A stretch of 64,000 nt of DNA from an uncultured Pelagibacteraceae bacterium (GTDB taxonomy: Bacteria; Pseudomonadota; Alphaproteobacteria; Pelagibacterales; Pelagibacteraceae). Every line of letters begins with the position of its first letter. The stretch's first letter is position 1. The position numbers and the translations under genes are program-made. Location: contig CACHVT010000001.1 of the NCBI GenBank assembly GCA_902583345.1, positions 97,426 through 161,425 of the forward strand, written 5' to 3'. The notes beneath the pieces were generated by a model. That model was given only the letters and a program-made list of their open reading frames with translations, did no database searches and was not told the origin of the DNA. This document shows, in pieces, positions 7,545-14,660 of this stretch.

Positions 7545-8856
7545 CAGCTAAATTTTCAATTTTTATAGACGACTCATTCCCAGTTTTAAGATTTCTTAAT
7601 TTTACTTCACTTTTTTTTATTTCATCTTCGCCGTAGAAAATTACAAATGGAGATTCTATTTTATTTGCATATTCCATTTGTTTTTTTAAATTACCTTCAC
7701 CTGGATAAATCTCTGAACTAATATTGGCCTCTCGAAGCTTGTTTAAAATTTCGATATATCCTTTGTTTTTACTTTTATCAAAAACACATATAACCCCGGG
7801 TCTAATAGGTTTTATATTGAAATCTTTTTTTTGCATTAAAGCAAAAACAAGCCTATCAAGACCAATTGATATTCCAGTTGCTGGACATTCAATGTTCCCA
7901 AAGTTGCTTACAAGATTATCATACCTTCCTCCTCCACCTATTGATCCAAATTGGATTATTTGACCTTTCAAATTTTTTACTTCAAAATTTAAATTAACTT
8001 CAAAAATAGGTCCTGTATAATATTCTAGGCCTCTTATAACTGATGGATCAAATTTGTAATTTTTAAATTTATAAGCCTCAAATATTTTTATGATCTCTAA
8101 AATATCATCACTATCTGATGTTTTAATGTTTAAAGCTTTTTCAATTATTTTGATTTGATCACTGTTAAGATTTGCGCCCTTTGTATAATCTCCTGATTTA
8201 TCTTTTCTACCTTCTCCAAGAAGTTTTTTTGCTTCATTCCAGCCAAGTCTATCAATTTTATCAAGAGCACGAAGTATAGTTGATATTTGGTCTTTAGATT
8301 CAATTTTTAATTTTTCAAACAATTTATCTGTAAATCTTCTAGAAGAAATTTTTACAGTATAGTCAGTCTTACTAAGCCCACACCTTTCTAATATTTCAGA
8401 AATTAATACACAAAGTTCAGCATCAGCTTGTAAATTTTTTGTTCCTACATAATCTGCATCGAATTGAAGAAACTCTCTATATCTTCCAGGTCCTGGCTTT
8501 TCATTTCTCCAAACAGTTCCTAATTGATAACGTTTGAAAGGTTTTGGAATTATATTAAAATTTTTTGCAACATATCTTGCTAAAGGTGCTGTTAGATCGT
8601 ATCGAAGAGATAACCATTTATTTTCATCTTTAAATGAAAAAACTCCTTCACCTGGCCTATCTTTATCAGGCAAAAATTTTCCAATACTATCTGTGTACTC
8701 AAAACTTGGAGTTTCGAGATACTGAAAACCATACTTGATCATAACTTCTTTAATATTTGAAATTATAAAATCTCGTATTAATAATTCTTTTTCTTGTCTA
8801 TCCTCAAAACCTGAAGGCAGTTCCTTTGAAGGTTTTAATTTTTTTTCTTTTGTCAT
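7522..8856 (-). CDS. hisS: Histidyl-tRNA synthetase
   Basis: The enzyme charges tRNA-His. The 444-residue product has the class II core with LRYDLTAPLARYV, motif 2 VWRNEKPGPGRYREFLQFD (residues about 115-133), RGLEYYTGPIFE, and motif 3 in GISIGLDRLVFAL, followed by a C-terminal anticodon-binding domain. The motif 2 loop (KPGPGRYREF) resembles the divergent alphaproteobacterial and eukaryotic type rather than the E. coli type (RPQKGRYRQF), which fits the unusual tRNA-His next door. The ATG at 8856 is chosen because the longer frame reads through the tRNA gene. Only AAAA separates the encoded CCA of tRNA-His from this ATG, and no Shine-Dalgarno site is present. Confidence 0.95.
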   Translation of the reverse strand: MTKEKKLKPSKELPSGFEDRQEKELLIRDFIISNIKEVMIKYGFQYLETPSFEYTDSIGKFLPDKDRPGEGVFSFKDENKWLSLRYDLTAPLARYVAKNFNIIPKPFKRYQLGTVWRNEKPGPGRYREFLQFDADYVGTKNLQADAELCVLISEILERCGLSKTDYTVKISSRRFTDKLFEKLKIESKDQISTILRALDKIDRLGWNEAKKLLGEGRKDKSGDYTKGANLNSDQIKIIEKALNIKTSDSDDILEIIKIFEAYKFKNYKFDPSVIRGLEYYTGPIFEVNLNFEVKNLKGQIIQFGSIGGGGRYDNLVSNFGNIECPATGISIGLDRLVFALMQKKDFNIKPIRPGVICVFDKSKNKGYIEILNKLREANISSEIYPGEGNLKKQMEYANKIESPFVIFYGEDEIKKSEVKLRNLKTGNESSIKIENLADEIKKII

Positions 8857-8860
8857 TTTT

Positions 8861-8937
8861 TGGTACACGGGGACAGATTCGAACTGTCGACCTTCGGTTC
8901 CACAAACCGCTGCTCTAACCAACTGAGCTACCCGTGC
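8861..8937 (-). tRNA. tRNA-His (GTG anticodon), CCA encoded
   Basis: The minus strand folds as a full cloverleaf: acceptor GCACGGG with CCCGTGT, D stem GCTC/GAGC, anticodon loop TTGTGGA, T arm GACAG-TTCGAAT-CTGTC, then A and CCA. The discriminator is A73, position 1-72 is a G-U pair and the base before position 1 is A, so no G-1 is encoded. Most bacteria have G-1 paired with C73; A73 without G-1 is a known trait of a group of Alphaproteobacteria with a divergent HisRS. The 3' end is four bases upstream of the hisS ATG, so the tRNA and hisS are almost certainly cotranscribed. Confidence 0.96.
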
Positions 8938-8993
8938 TCCTTTTATAGTTTTATACTAATTGTGGTTATTTTTAAATTTATAATATGATTAAA

Positions 8994-9015
8994 TAGCTAG
9001 CATGCAGCCAGCATG
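8994..9015. repeat. Two tandem 11-bp direct repeats upstream of tRNA-His
   Basis: The plus strand reads TAGCTAGCATG followed directly by CAGCCAGCATG; nine of eleven positions agree. It lies 57 to 78 bases upstream of the tRNA-His 5' end in an AT-rich gap and is locally GC-rich, as a protein-binding site might be. A role in controlling the tRNA-His-hisSZG unit is only inferred from position. Confidence 0.4.
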
Positions 9016-9031
9016 AAAATGATGTCTGTGA

Positions 9032-9043
9032 TTGATTGCAAGA
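9032..9043. repeat. First copy of 12-bp direct repeat flanking cspA
   Basis: TTGATTGCAAGA occurs here and again at 9451-9462, one copy on each side of cspA. Both copies are exact. In such AT-rich DNA a chance pair is possible but the repeat contains a GC core. Confidence 0.35.
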
Positions 9044-9105
9044 AATTTGTTATTCTTAATCATTGCTAAGCTTTTAACGAATTAAAAAACTTATGCAACA
9101 TATAA

Positions 9106-9155
9106 TTGTATAGGGAAGCAACTAAAAATATATTTAGTTAGAATACCCTATACAA
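9106..9155 (-). terminator. Stem-loop just downstream of cspA, possible terminator or mRNA end
   Basis: TTGTATAGGG (9106-9115) and CCCTATACAA (9146-9155) form a perfect 10-bp outer stem; inside it ACTAAA (9121-9126) and TTTAGT (9133-9138) form a second stem. It starts 18 bases after the cspA stop codon. No clean U-run follows on the minus strand, so it may be a processing or stabilising structure rather than a classic intrinsic terminator. Confidence 0.5.
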
Positions 9156-9172
9156 GTTTATATGAATTAGAA

Positions 9173-9382
9173 TTAAGAGGTTTTTTGCAGTTTAACTGCT
9201 GATGGACCTTTTTCTCCGTCTTCAACTTCAAAAGTTAATTCGTCGCCTTCGTTAAGAAATCTTAACCCAGCATCTCTAACTGCTGAAGCATGCACGAACA
9301 CATCTTTTTCTTTATCTTCTCGTTCAATAAAGCCATAACCTTTTTTGCCATTGAACCATTTTACTTTACCTTTTAGACTCAT
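9173..9382 (-). CDS. cspA: Cold-shock family RNA-binding protein
   Basis: A 69-residue single cold-shock domain that binds single-stranded RNA and DNA and acts as an RNA chaperone. Both RNP motifs are visible: KGYGFIER (RNP1) and DVFVHASAV (RNP2), preceded by [12 protein letters not shown]. The ATG follows a leader of about 109 bases after tRNA-Phe; that leader holds a hairpin at 9410-9426, and long structured leaders are typical of cold-shock genes. It may be expressed from its own promoter or by read-through from infA and tRNA-Phe. The gene symbol marks the family, not a proven cold induction. Confidence 0.93.
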   Translation of the reverse strand: MSLKGKVKWFNGKKGYGFIEREDKEKDVFVHASAVRDAGLRFLNEGDELTFEVEDGEKGPSAVKLQKTS

Positions 9383-9409
9383 TTTACTCTTTCGTTTGTT
9401 ATTTAACTT

Positions 9410-9426
9410 AAGCTAAAATTTAGCTT
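9410..9426 (-). promoter_or_regulatory. Hairpin in the cspA leader
   Basis: AAGCTAAA, one base, TTTAGCTT: an almost perfect 17-base dyad 28 bases upstream of the cspA ATG. Cold-shock mRNAs often carry temperature-sensitive leader structures, so a role in cspA expression is possible, but this is inferred from position only. Confidence 0.35.
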
Positions 9427-9450
9427 GCAAGTAAATATTAGATTTTACAG

Positions 9451-9462
9451 TTGATTGCAAGA
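9451..9462. repeat. Second copy of 12-bp direct repeat flanking cspA
   Basis: Exact copy of TTGATTGCAAGA, matching 9032-9043, located in the cspA leader between the hairpin and tRNA-Phe. Confidence 0.35.
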
Positions 9463-9491
9463 TTTATTAAAATTAATTGATATTAAATTAG

Positions 9492-9566
9492 TGGTGCCTC
9501 GGGAAGGATTCGCACCTCCGACACAAGCCTTTTCAGGGCTCTGCTCTACTCCTGAGCTACCGAGGC
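9492..9566 (-). tRNA. tRNA-Phe (GAA anticodon), CCA encoded
   Basis: The minus strand gives acceptor GCCTCGG/CCGAGGC, D stem GCTC/GAGC, anticodon arm GAGCC-CTGAAAA-GGCTT with anticodon GAA, T arm GGAGG-TGCGAAT-CCTTC, discriminator A and encoded CCA. It begins six bases after the infA stop codon on the same strand, so it is probably cut from the 3' part of the infA transcript. Confidence 0.96.
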
Positions 9567-9572
9567 ATATAT

Positions 9573-9788
9573 TTAAAATCTAAATATAATTCTGCCTTTT
9601 GTAAGGTCGTATGGTGTTACTTCGACTGTTACATTGTCACCCTGTAATACTCGAATTCTGTTTTTTCTTAACTTGCCAGCTGTATGTGCTGTTACAATAT
9701 GGTTATTTTCCAATTGTACTCTAAACATAGCATTAGGAAGTAAATCGATAACCTTACCTTTAAACTCTAATAAGTCTTGTTTTGACAA
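9573..9788 (-). CDS. infA: Translation initiation factor IF-1
   Basis: IF-1 binds the ribosomal A site during initiation and helps IF-2 and IF-3. The 71-residue S1-like OB-fold protein shows the family sequence [22 protein letters not shown] and the C-terminal [13 protein letters not shown]. The start is TTG, two bases after the hisD stop codon; GAGGAG in the last codons of hisD lies nine bases upstream and supports it. The hisD-infA coupling and the tRNA-Phe directly downstream place it in the murA-hisD transcript. Confidence 0.95.
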   Translation of the reverse strand: MSKQDLLEFKGKVIDLLPNAMFRVQLENNHIVTAHTAGKLRKNRIRVLQGDNVTVEVTPYDLTKGRIIFRF

Positions 9789-9790
9789 AA

Positions 9791-11065
9791 CTATTTTCTC
9801 CTCATTCTAGATTTTATACTTTGAGTGTGACCATATAATTGTTCAAACTCCGAAAGAGTTATAGCTGGATTTCCAATTTTTTCTACCCCTAATTTACTAA
9901 GAGTAACAATAGATATTTTTTTAACAAATTCATTAGTATTTAATCCAGAACTAAATTTTGCAGATCCAGAAGTAGGTAAAACATGATTTGTACCTACCGT
10001 GTAATCCGATACACTCATTGGTGTATATCTTCCATTACATATGCTTCCTGCATTATATATTTTCTTATAATATTTTTTATAATTTTTCACATTTATTTCT
10101 AGATGCTCAGGTGCAATTTCGTTAATTACTTTGAATATTTGTTTGTCACTTTTTACAATTATTATTAAACCATTTTTGTTTAAGGAAGCAGTTGCAATTT
10201 TTTTTCTTGGTAAACTATTTAATAATTTTTTAATTCCTTTTTTAACATTGGGAATTATTTTTTTATCTTTTGTAATCAATATACATTGACTATCTGGATC
10301 GTGTTCTGCCTGAGAAACAAGGGATGTTACTATTTGATTTATGTCTGTTTTTTTATCTGCTAGAACACATATCTCAGATGGTCCTGCATACATTGACTCC
10401 GTTCCTACAATTCTTCCAGATAACTGTCTTTTAGCCCCTGCAACAAATTGATTTCCAGGTCCAACAATCTTATTAACTTTTTGAATGTAAGCTAGACTTG
10501 CAATTGCCTGAGCGCCACCCATGCAGTAAATTTCTTTAATTCCAACTTTCCTGGAAGCATACAGAACTGCTGGATTTATTTTTCCAGAAATTTTTGGAGT
10601 TGCTAAAATAATTTTTTTAACCTTTGCTAATTTTGCTGGAATCGAGTTCATAAGAAGTGTTGAAGGTAGATTTCCAGGCACATAAATACCAACAGACTCA
10701 ATTGGTACATTAATATGCTCTAGTTTATTTTTAAATTTGTCAAAATATACTATATTTTTGGTAAGCCCTTTTATTTGTTTTGAATGAAATTTATGAATTC
10801 TTAAGTAAGCGTAATCAATTGCTTTTTTTACTTTGTTATCTAAACTTTTAATTAATTTATCTACTTTATTTTTTGATAGTTTTATTTCTTTATTTTTACT
10901 AAACCTTCTCTCATATTTTAGTAAAGCTTTTGACTTATTTTTCTTAATATCTTTTATAATTTTATCAATAAGTTTCAAATTATTATTTTTCTCTTCTCTT
11001 CTTGATTCCAAAAAGCTTATCAATTTATTTAAATAATTTTTATTAGTACAATTAATTATTTTCAT
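9791..11065 (-). CDS. hisD: Histidinol dehydrogenase
   Basis: This zinc enzyme catalyses the last two oxidation steps of histidine synthesis, L-histidinol to L-histidine with NAD. The 424-residue length is normal. Recognisable motifs are [44 protein letters not shown], the zinc-ligand region [11 protein letters not shown] and APEHLEI. It overlaps the DUF2948 gene by 14 bases and is followed by infA after two bases. The murA-DUF2948-hisD-infA order is widespread in Alphaproteobacteria. Histidine genes are therefore split here between this operon and the hisS-hisZ-hisG unit. Confidence 0.95.
   Translation of the reverse strand: MKIINCTNKNYLNKLISFLESRREEKNNNLKLIDKIIKDIKKNKSKALLKYERRFSKNKEIKLSKNKVDKLIKSLDNKVKKAIDYAYLRIHKFHSKQIKGLTKNIVYFDKFKNKLEHINVPIESVGIYVPGNLPSTLLMNSIPAKLAKVKKIILATPKISGKINPAVLYASRKVGIKEIYCMGGAQAIASLAYIQKVNKIVGPGNQFVAGAKRQLSGRIVGTESMYAGPSEICVLADKKTDINQIVTSLVSQAEHDPDSQCILITKDKKIIPNVKKGIKKLLNSLPRKKIATASLNKNGLIIIVKSDKQIFKVINEIAPEHLEINVKNYKKYYKKIYNAGSICNGRYTPMSVSDYTVGTNHVLPTSGSAKFSSGLNTNEFVKKISIVTLSKLGVEKIGNPAITLSEFEQLYGHTQSIKSRMRRK
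9798..9803 (-). promoter_or_regulatory. Shine-Dalgarno GAGGAG for infA, embedded in the end of hisD
   Basis: GAGGAG on the minus strand overlaps the last hisD codons (Arg-Arg-Lys-stop) and lies nine bases before the infA TTG start, so the end of hisD also serves as the infA ribosome-binding site. Confidence 0.55.
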
Positions 11066-11459
11066 TGTTTGATTTTATTTGATCTGTCAATTCAATATCT
11101 ATTATTTCTGCGTTGAGAGTTATAAATCTATTATTAGAAAATAAAAGCACTATCTCATAATTATGATCTTTTTTTAATAAGTCTATTGCCAAAAGTTCAA
11201 ATAATTCATTTTTATTAGAAAACTGGAAGTTTTTTAATTTTACAGAAATTATATATGCAAATTTAACAATTGATTTAATTTTTTTTTTATCTTTTGGTTT
11301 CTCTTTGTCAGATCTTTCAATCAAAAATAAAAATATCTTATTTTTTGGTAAATATTTTAATTCACTAGATTTTATTTTTCCTTCAGAAACTATTGCGGAT
11401 ATATATGGCAAGTCCTCAGGAGATTGACATGTGATTTTTTTTAAAAACTGCTTATCCAT
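11052..11459 (-). CDS. DUF2948 family protein
   Basis: A 135-residue protein of unknown function. The call rests on the conserved place between murA and hisD and on the small alpha/beta make-up with an N-terminal helix-turn (DKQFLKKITCQSPEDLPYIS), a strand region KIFLFLIERSD, and a C-terminal YEIVLLFSNNRFITLNAEII. No catalytic motif is evident and no signal peptide is present, so it is likely cytoplasmic. Its ATG shares a base with the murA stop codon and its end overlaps hisD by 14 bases, so translation is coupled on both sides. Confidence 0.75.
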   Translation of the reverse strand: MDKQFLKKITCQSPEDLPYISAIVSEGKIKSSELKYLPKNKIFLFLIERSDKEKPKDKKKIKSIVKFAYIISVKLKNFQFSNKNELFELLAIDLLKKDHNYEIVLLFSNNRFITLNAEIIDIELTDQIKSNNENN

Positions 11460-12727
11460 TAAGAAGTCTTCTTAATTTTTACTCCAATTTTTTTTAAATT
11501 ATAGTACAAATTACTGTAGCCTCTTAAGCCATGGTATATGCGACTAATACAACTATTTCCGTTAGCAGACATGGCTCCCAGTATTATAGCAAAAGTGCTT
11601 CTTAAGTCAGATGAAATACAATCAGCTCCATTTAGAAAATCACTCCCAATTATTACAGCTTTTGATCCTTTTATATTTATTTTTGCACCCATCCTTACCA
11701 GTTCTGGAGCAGACATATATCGATTAGTAAATATAGTTTCTTCGATTCTACTAATTCCATTTGATCTAGTTAAAACAGCCATAAGCATGGGCATACAATC
11801 TGTTGCAAAACCTGGAAATGGAGAAGTTTTTATACGTGTAGGTTTCAATTTTTTTTTTCTGCTTAATTCTATAGAAGATTTGTTAACAATAATGTCACAT
11901 CCTATATTCTTTAAAACTTTTAATTCTGTTCTTAAATATTTTGGATTTATTTTATCGACCTTTATTTTTCCTTTGGTTATCGCTGCAGTACACAAATAAG
12001 AAAACGCTTCTATCCTATCGCCAATAACTTCATGAGAATGACCGTTCAATTCTCTAACACCATAAATTTTTATGGCTCTCTTTCCTGTTAAGTAAATTTT
12101 AGCTCCACCATTTTTAAGAAATTTAATGAGATCTAATACCTCAGGCTCAATCGAAATATTTTTTAAAATAGTTATTCCTTTTGCCAAGACAGATGCAAGT
12201 ATTAAATTAGAAGTTCCTGTAACACTAACTGTTGGAAAATAATATTCAGCACCTTTAATCCCATTCTTTGCCTCAATATTTATATAACCATTCTTAAGGC
12301 TATATTTGCAATTTAATTTTTTAAACCCCGCTAAATGATAGCCGATAGGTCTCGGTCCCAAACTACAGCCTCCTGATAAAGCTGTTGAACATTTATTATA
12401 TTTTCCAAGTAAAGCTCCCATAGCTAGAACTCCCGCTCTCATAGTTGATATATACTTATATTTCACTAGTAGTTGATGTTTTTTTTTATTAGTTATTTTC
12501 AAAATTTTTTTTTTTTTTAAAATTTCAACTTTAGATCCTAATGATTTCAACAATACAATCATAGTTTTTATGTCGTTTGCTTCTAATGGAACATTTCTTA
12601 ATGTAATTGTATTTTTAAACAAAATTGAAGAAGCCATTAAAGGCAAAACTGCATTTTTTGCACCACTACACCTAATAGTGCCCTTAACTCCTTTAGAGTA
12701 AGAGCCATTAATCAAAAATTTTTCCAT
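11459..12727 (-). CDS. murA: UDP-N-acetylglucosamine 1-carboxyvinyltransferase
   Basis: MurA adds enolpyruvate from PEP to UDP-GlcNAc, the first committed step of peptidoglycan synthesis. The 422-residue product has the inside-out alpha/beta barrel family signature: SGAKNAVLPL with the conserved Lys24, STMRAGVLAMGALLG, and SGGCSLGPRP with Cys121 at the position of the PEP-binding, fosfomycin-targeted cysteine. DLRSTFAIILGAM and RGYSNLYYNLKKIG match the C-terminus. It starts three bases after dcd and shares one base with the DUF2948 start. Confidence 0.95.
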   Translation of the reverse strand: MEKFLINGSYSKGVKGTIRCSGAKNAVLPLMASSILFKNTITLRNVPLEANDIKTMIVLLKSLGSKVEILKKKKILKITNKKKHQLLVKYKYISTMRAGVLAMGALLGKYNKCSTALSGGCSLGPRPIGYHLAGFKKLNCKYSLKNGYINIEAKNGIKGAEYYFPTVSVTGTSNLILASVLAKGITILKNISIEPEVLDLIKFLKNGGAKIYLTGKRAIKIYGVRELNGHSHEVIGDRIEAFSYLCTAAITKGKIKVDKINPKYLRTELKVLKNIGCDIIVNKSSIELSRKKKLKPTRIKTSPFPGFATDCMPMLMAVLTRSNGISRIEETIFTNRYMSAPELVRMGAKINIKGSKAVIIGSDFLNGADCISSDLRSTFAIILGAMSANGNSCISRIYHGLRGYSNLYYNLKKIGVKIKKTS

Positions 12728-12730
12728 AGA

Positions 12731-13282
12731 CTACTTTGATTTAGCTAGTGTTATGCCACGCTGATCTTGATATTTTCGCGAACCCTCTGCATAAGAAACT
12801 TCGGGTTCTTCGCCTTCAAAAAATAAAATCTGAGCAGCTCCTGAATTTGCATATAATCTAATTGGTAAATTTGTATGATTTGCAAATTCCATAACTAAAT
12901 TACCTCTCCAGCCTCCTTCTAAAACACTAGAAGGTGTTCCAAGTCCTGTTCTAGCATAAGTACTTTTTGCTGTAACCAAACCAGTTATACGTCTTGGCAT
13001 TTTAAAATACTCCATACTAGCAGCTAGGGCAAAGGAGTTCGGAGGTATTAAAACTGAGTCCTCCCCTTTTACAGTTATAAAGCTATCCTCAGTAAAATTT
13101 TTTGGATCACAAATTGCACCTTTTGCATTACTAAATATTTTAAATTCGTCTCCACATCGAATATCGTAACCAAAAGTTCCTAGACCATGGCTAATACCCT
13201 TATGTACCAACTTGTCTACAAAAGGATTAATCATTTCTTCTTCTTTAACTAATTTTTTTATCTGACTATCATTTAAAATCAT
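12731..13282 (-). CDS. dcd: dCTP deaminase
   Basis: Converts dCTP to dUTP, feeding thymidylate synthesis. The 183-residue protein has the trimeric dUTPase-like fold signature: IHP-less N-terminus with FGYDIRCGDEFKIF, LVTAKSTYARTGLG, and EGGWRGNLVMEFANHT containing the catalytic glutamate region, then GAAQILFFEGEEPE and KYQDQRGITLAKSK at the C-terminus. It is preceded after one base by a 37-codon gene and followed after three bases by murA, so it is inside one operon. Confidence 0.95.
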   Translation of the reverse strand: MILNDSQIKKLVKEEEMINPFVDKLVHKGISHGLGTFGYDIRCGDEFKIFSNAKGAICDPKNFTEDSFITVKGEDSVLIPPNSFALAASMEYFKMPRRITGLVTAKSTYARTGLGTPSSVLEGGWRGNLVMEFANHTNLPIRLYANSGAAQILFFEGEEPEVSYAEGSRKYQDQRGITLAKSK

Positions 13283-13283
13283 A

Positions 13284-13397
13284 TTATTTATTTTTTTTAT
13301 TTCTGAGTTTTTTTTGAAAATTTTTTCTTTTCTTTAGATTTTTTCTTAAAGCAAGTTCAAGCTTAGAAAGCTTATCCTTTTTATTATTTAAACTCAT
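13284..13397 (-). CDS. Small, very basic 37-residue protein
   Basis: A short frame from ATG at 13397 to TAA at 13284. Its ATG overlaps the TGA of the upstream gene (ATGA), and its stop lies one base before the dcd ATG, so it fits exactly into the operon joint. The peptide, rich in Lys, Arg and Leu, contains DKLSKLELALRKNLKKRK, a predicted amphipathic basic helix. Small basic proteins with the pattern LxxxLRxNLxRRK are known to me near murA in other Alphaproteobacteria, but no function is established. RNA or ribosome binding is possible; this is a guess from charge. Confidence 0.6.
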   Translation of the reverse strand: MSLNNKKDKLSKLELALRKNLKKRKNFQKKLRNKKNK

Positions 13398-13684
13398 TTT
13401 ACTTTGTTTGGATTAGTTATAAAATCTAAGGAAAGAGGCTCGTCAACTTTAATCTTATTTGAGTTTTCATCTTCTTTTTTATTGCCAACTTTTGCTTGTC
13501 TCTTTGCTCTTCTTTCAGCTAACTTTTTTTCTCGCTTAGCCTTTTTTTCCATAGCTTTTGCGCCACGAGTACTTTTAAAATCATAGTGTATTCCACAGTA
13601 TGACCAGCTTCCTTGATAATTATAAAAATCTTGGTAAATGACCTCGTCATTTTCGTTTAATATAATTTTTTTGTATACTTTCAT
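13394..13684 (-). CDS. Conserved hypothetical protein with basic helix
   Basis: A 96-residue soluble protein I do not recognise. The N-terminal third is mixed beta-type with aromatic residues (VIYQDFYNYQGSWSYCGIHY); residues about 40-70 form a strongly basic helix (AMEKKAKREKKLAERRAKRQ); the C-terminus is acidic and extended. It is the first gene of the dcd-murA-hisD transcript and overlaps the next small gene as ATGA. The charged helix suggests nucleic acid or ribosome contact, but nothing in the sequence proves it. Confidence 0.65.
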   Translation of the reverse strand: MKVYKKIILNENDEVIYQDFYNYQGSWSYCGIHYDFKSTRGAKAMEKKAKREKKLAERRAKRQAKVGNKKEDENSNKIKVDEPLSLDFITNPNKVK

Positions 13685-13786
13685 GGTGAATTTAAAATTT
13701 AATTAATATATTATAATTTAATATAAAATTAAGGCAATTATTTGAAAAATAACATTTTATACATTACTATTTTATACTTGTAATTT

Positions 13787-13860
13787 GCTCTCATAGTTAA
13801 ATGGCATAACGGATCCATGGTAAGGATCAATTTCAAGTTCGATTCTTGGTGAGAGCACCA
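13787..13860 (+). tRNA. tRNA-Thr (GGT anticodon), CCA encoded
   Basis: The plus strand folds as acceptor GCTCTCA/TGAGAGC, D stem GTTA/TAAC, anticodon arm GATCC-ATGGTAA-GGATC with anticodon GGT, T arm TCAAG-TTCGATT-CTTGG, discriminator A and encoded CCA. A TATACT box eight bases upstream is a likely -10 element. The final A of CCA at 13860 is directly followed by the stop codon of the convergent membrane protein gene, so there is no spacer for a separate terminator. Confidence 0.94.
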
Positions 13861-14583
13861 CTATTCACTTTTAAAAAATATTTTCCTCGAAATAAAAGCA
13901 ATAATAAAGATTAAAATTAAACCAATTATAGGAAAGTAAATATCTGGGTTTGAAGTCATTTGTAAAATAGTAGGCATCTTTTCATTATCATCAATTAATT
14001 TATTAATGCCTGCGCCTAACGAAACTACAATAAACAATTGAGGCGCTAGCCCAACTAATGAACCATAAAAATAATTTTTAATTTTTATATTAAATAATGT
14101 AGGTAATAAATTTTGAATAAAAAATGGTATACCACCAATTGCTCTGTATATTACAAAATAAATAAATTCATTTTTTTTAAATTTTTTAATTAAGAATATA
14201 AATTTGGATGAAAATTTTTCGTATATAAAATCTTTTAGTAAATAATTTGCTAAAACATACAGCAATGTGGCACCTGTTGTTAATCCAAATAAAACAATTA
14301 ACGTTCCTAGCCATTTTCCAAAAATAAATCCACCAATTAGACATATTGGAGTTCCAAAACCTAATAATAATACCCAAATTATAGTACCTAAGAAAAAAAT
14401 TATACCGGATAGAAGTATATGTTTGTTTTTTATTTCATTAAGTGAGTCTCTATTAGATTTAATCAATTCAAAGCTAGTAAAATCTTGTATAGAAAAATAT
14501 TTGAAAAAAAACCATAGAAAAATGCAGATTATCAAAATATAAATAACAGCAAGAGTTATTTTAATATTTTTTCTCTTATCCAT
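13861..14583 (-). CDS. TVP38/TMEM64 family (VTT domain) inner membrane protein
   Basis: The 240-residue protein has about six hydrophobic segments: one near residues 9-28, then a VTT/SNARE-associated-type core with GFGTPICLIGGFIFGKWLGT (about 95-114), GLTTGATLLYVLANYL, the AIGGIPFFIQNLLPTLFNI stretch, YGSLVGLAPQLFIVVSLG and a C-terminal helix. This family is linked to lipid scrambling in other organisms; the substrate here is unknown. Its stop codon abuts the 3' end of tRNA-Thr on the other strand. No obvious operon partner is adjacent. Confidence 0.85.
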   Translation of the reverse strand: MDKRKNIKITLAVIYILIICIFLWFFFKYFSIQDFTSFELIKSNRDSLNEIKNKHILLSGIIFFLGTIIWVLLLGFGTPICLIGGFIFGKWLGTLIVLFGLTTGATLLYVLANYLLKDFIYEKFSSKFIFLIKKFKKNEFIYFVIYRAIGGIPFFIQNLLPTLFNIKIKNYFYGSLVGLAPQLFIVVSLGAGINKLIDDNEKMPTILQMTSNPDIYFPIIGLILIFIIAFISRKIFFKSE

Positions 14584-14660
14584 ATTGGTAATTTATTAAA
14601 AATAACTGTACTTATATAGTTTTATTTTCTATAAAAGCAAAATTTTAATATAAGTCACTT

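Noticed and set aside
8857-8922. In-frame extension of hisS by 22 residues at the N-terminus
   Set aside because: The extension is entirely the translated tRNA-His gene; the ATG at 8856 gives the normal HisRS beginning.
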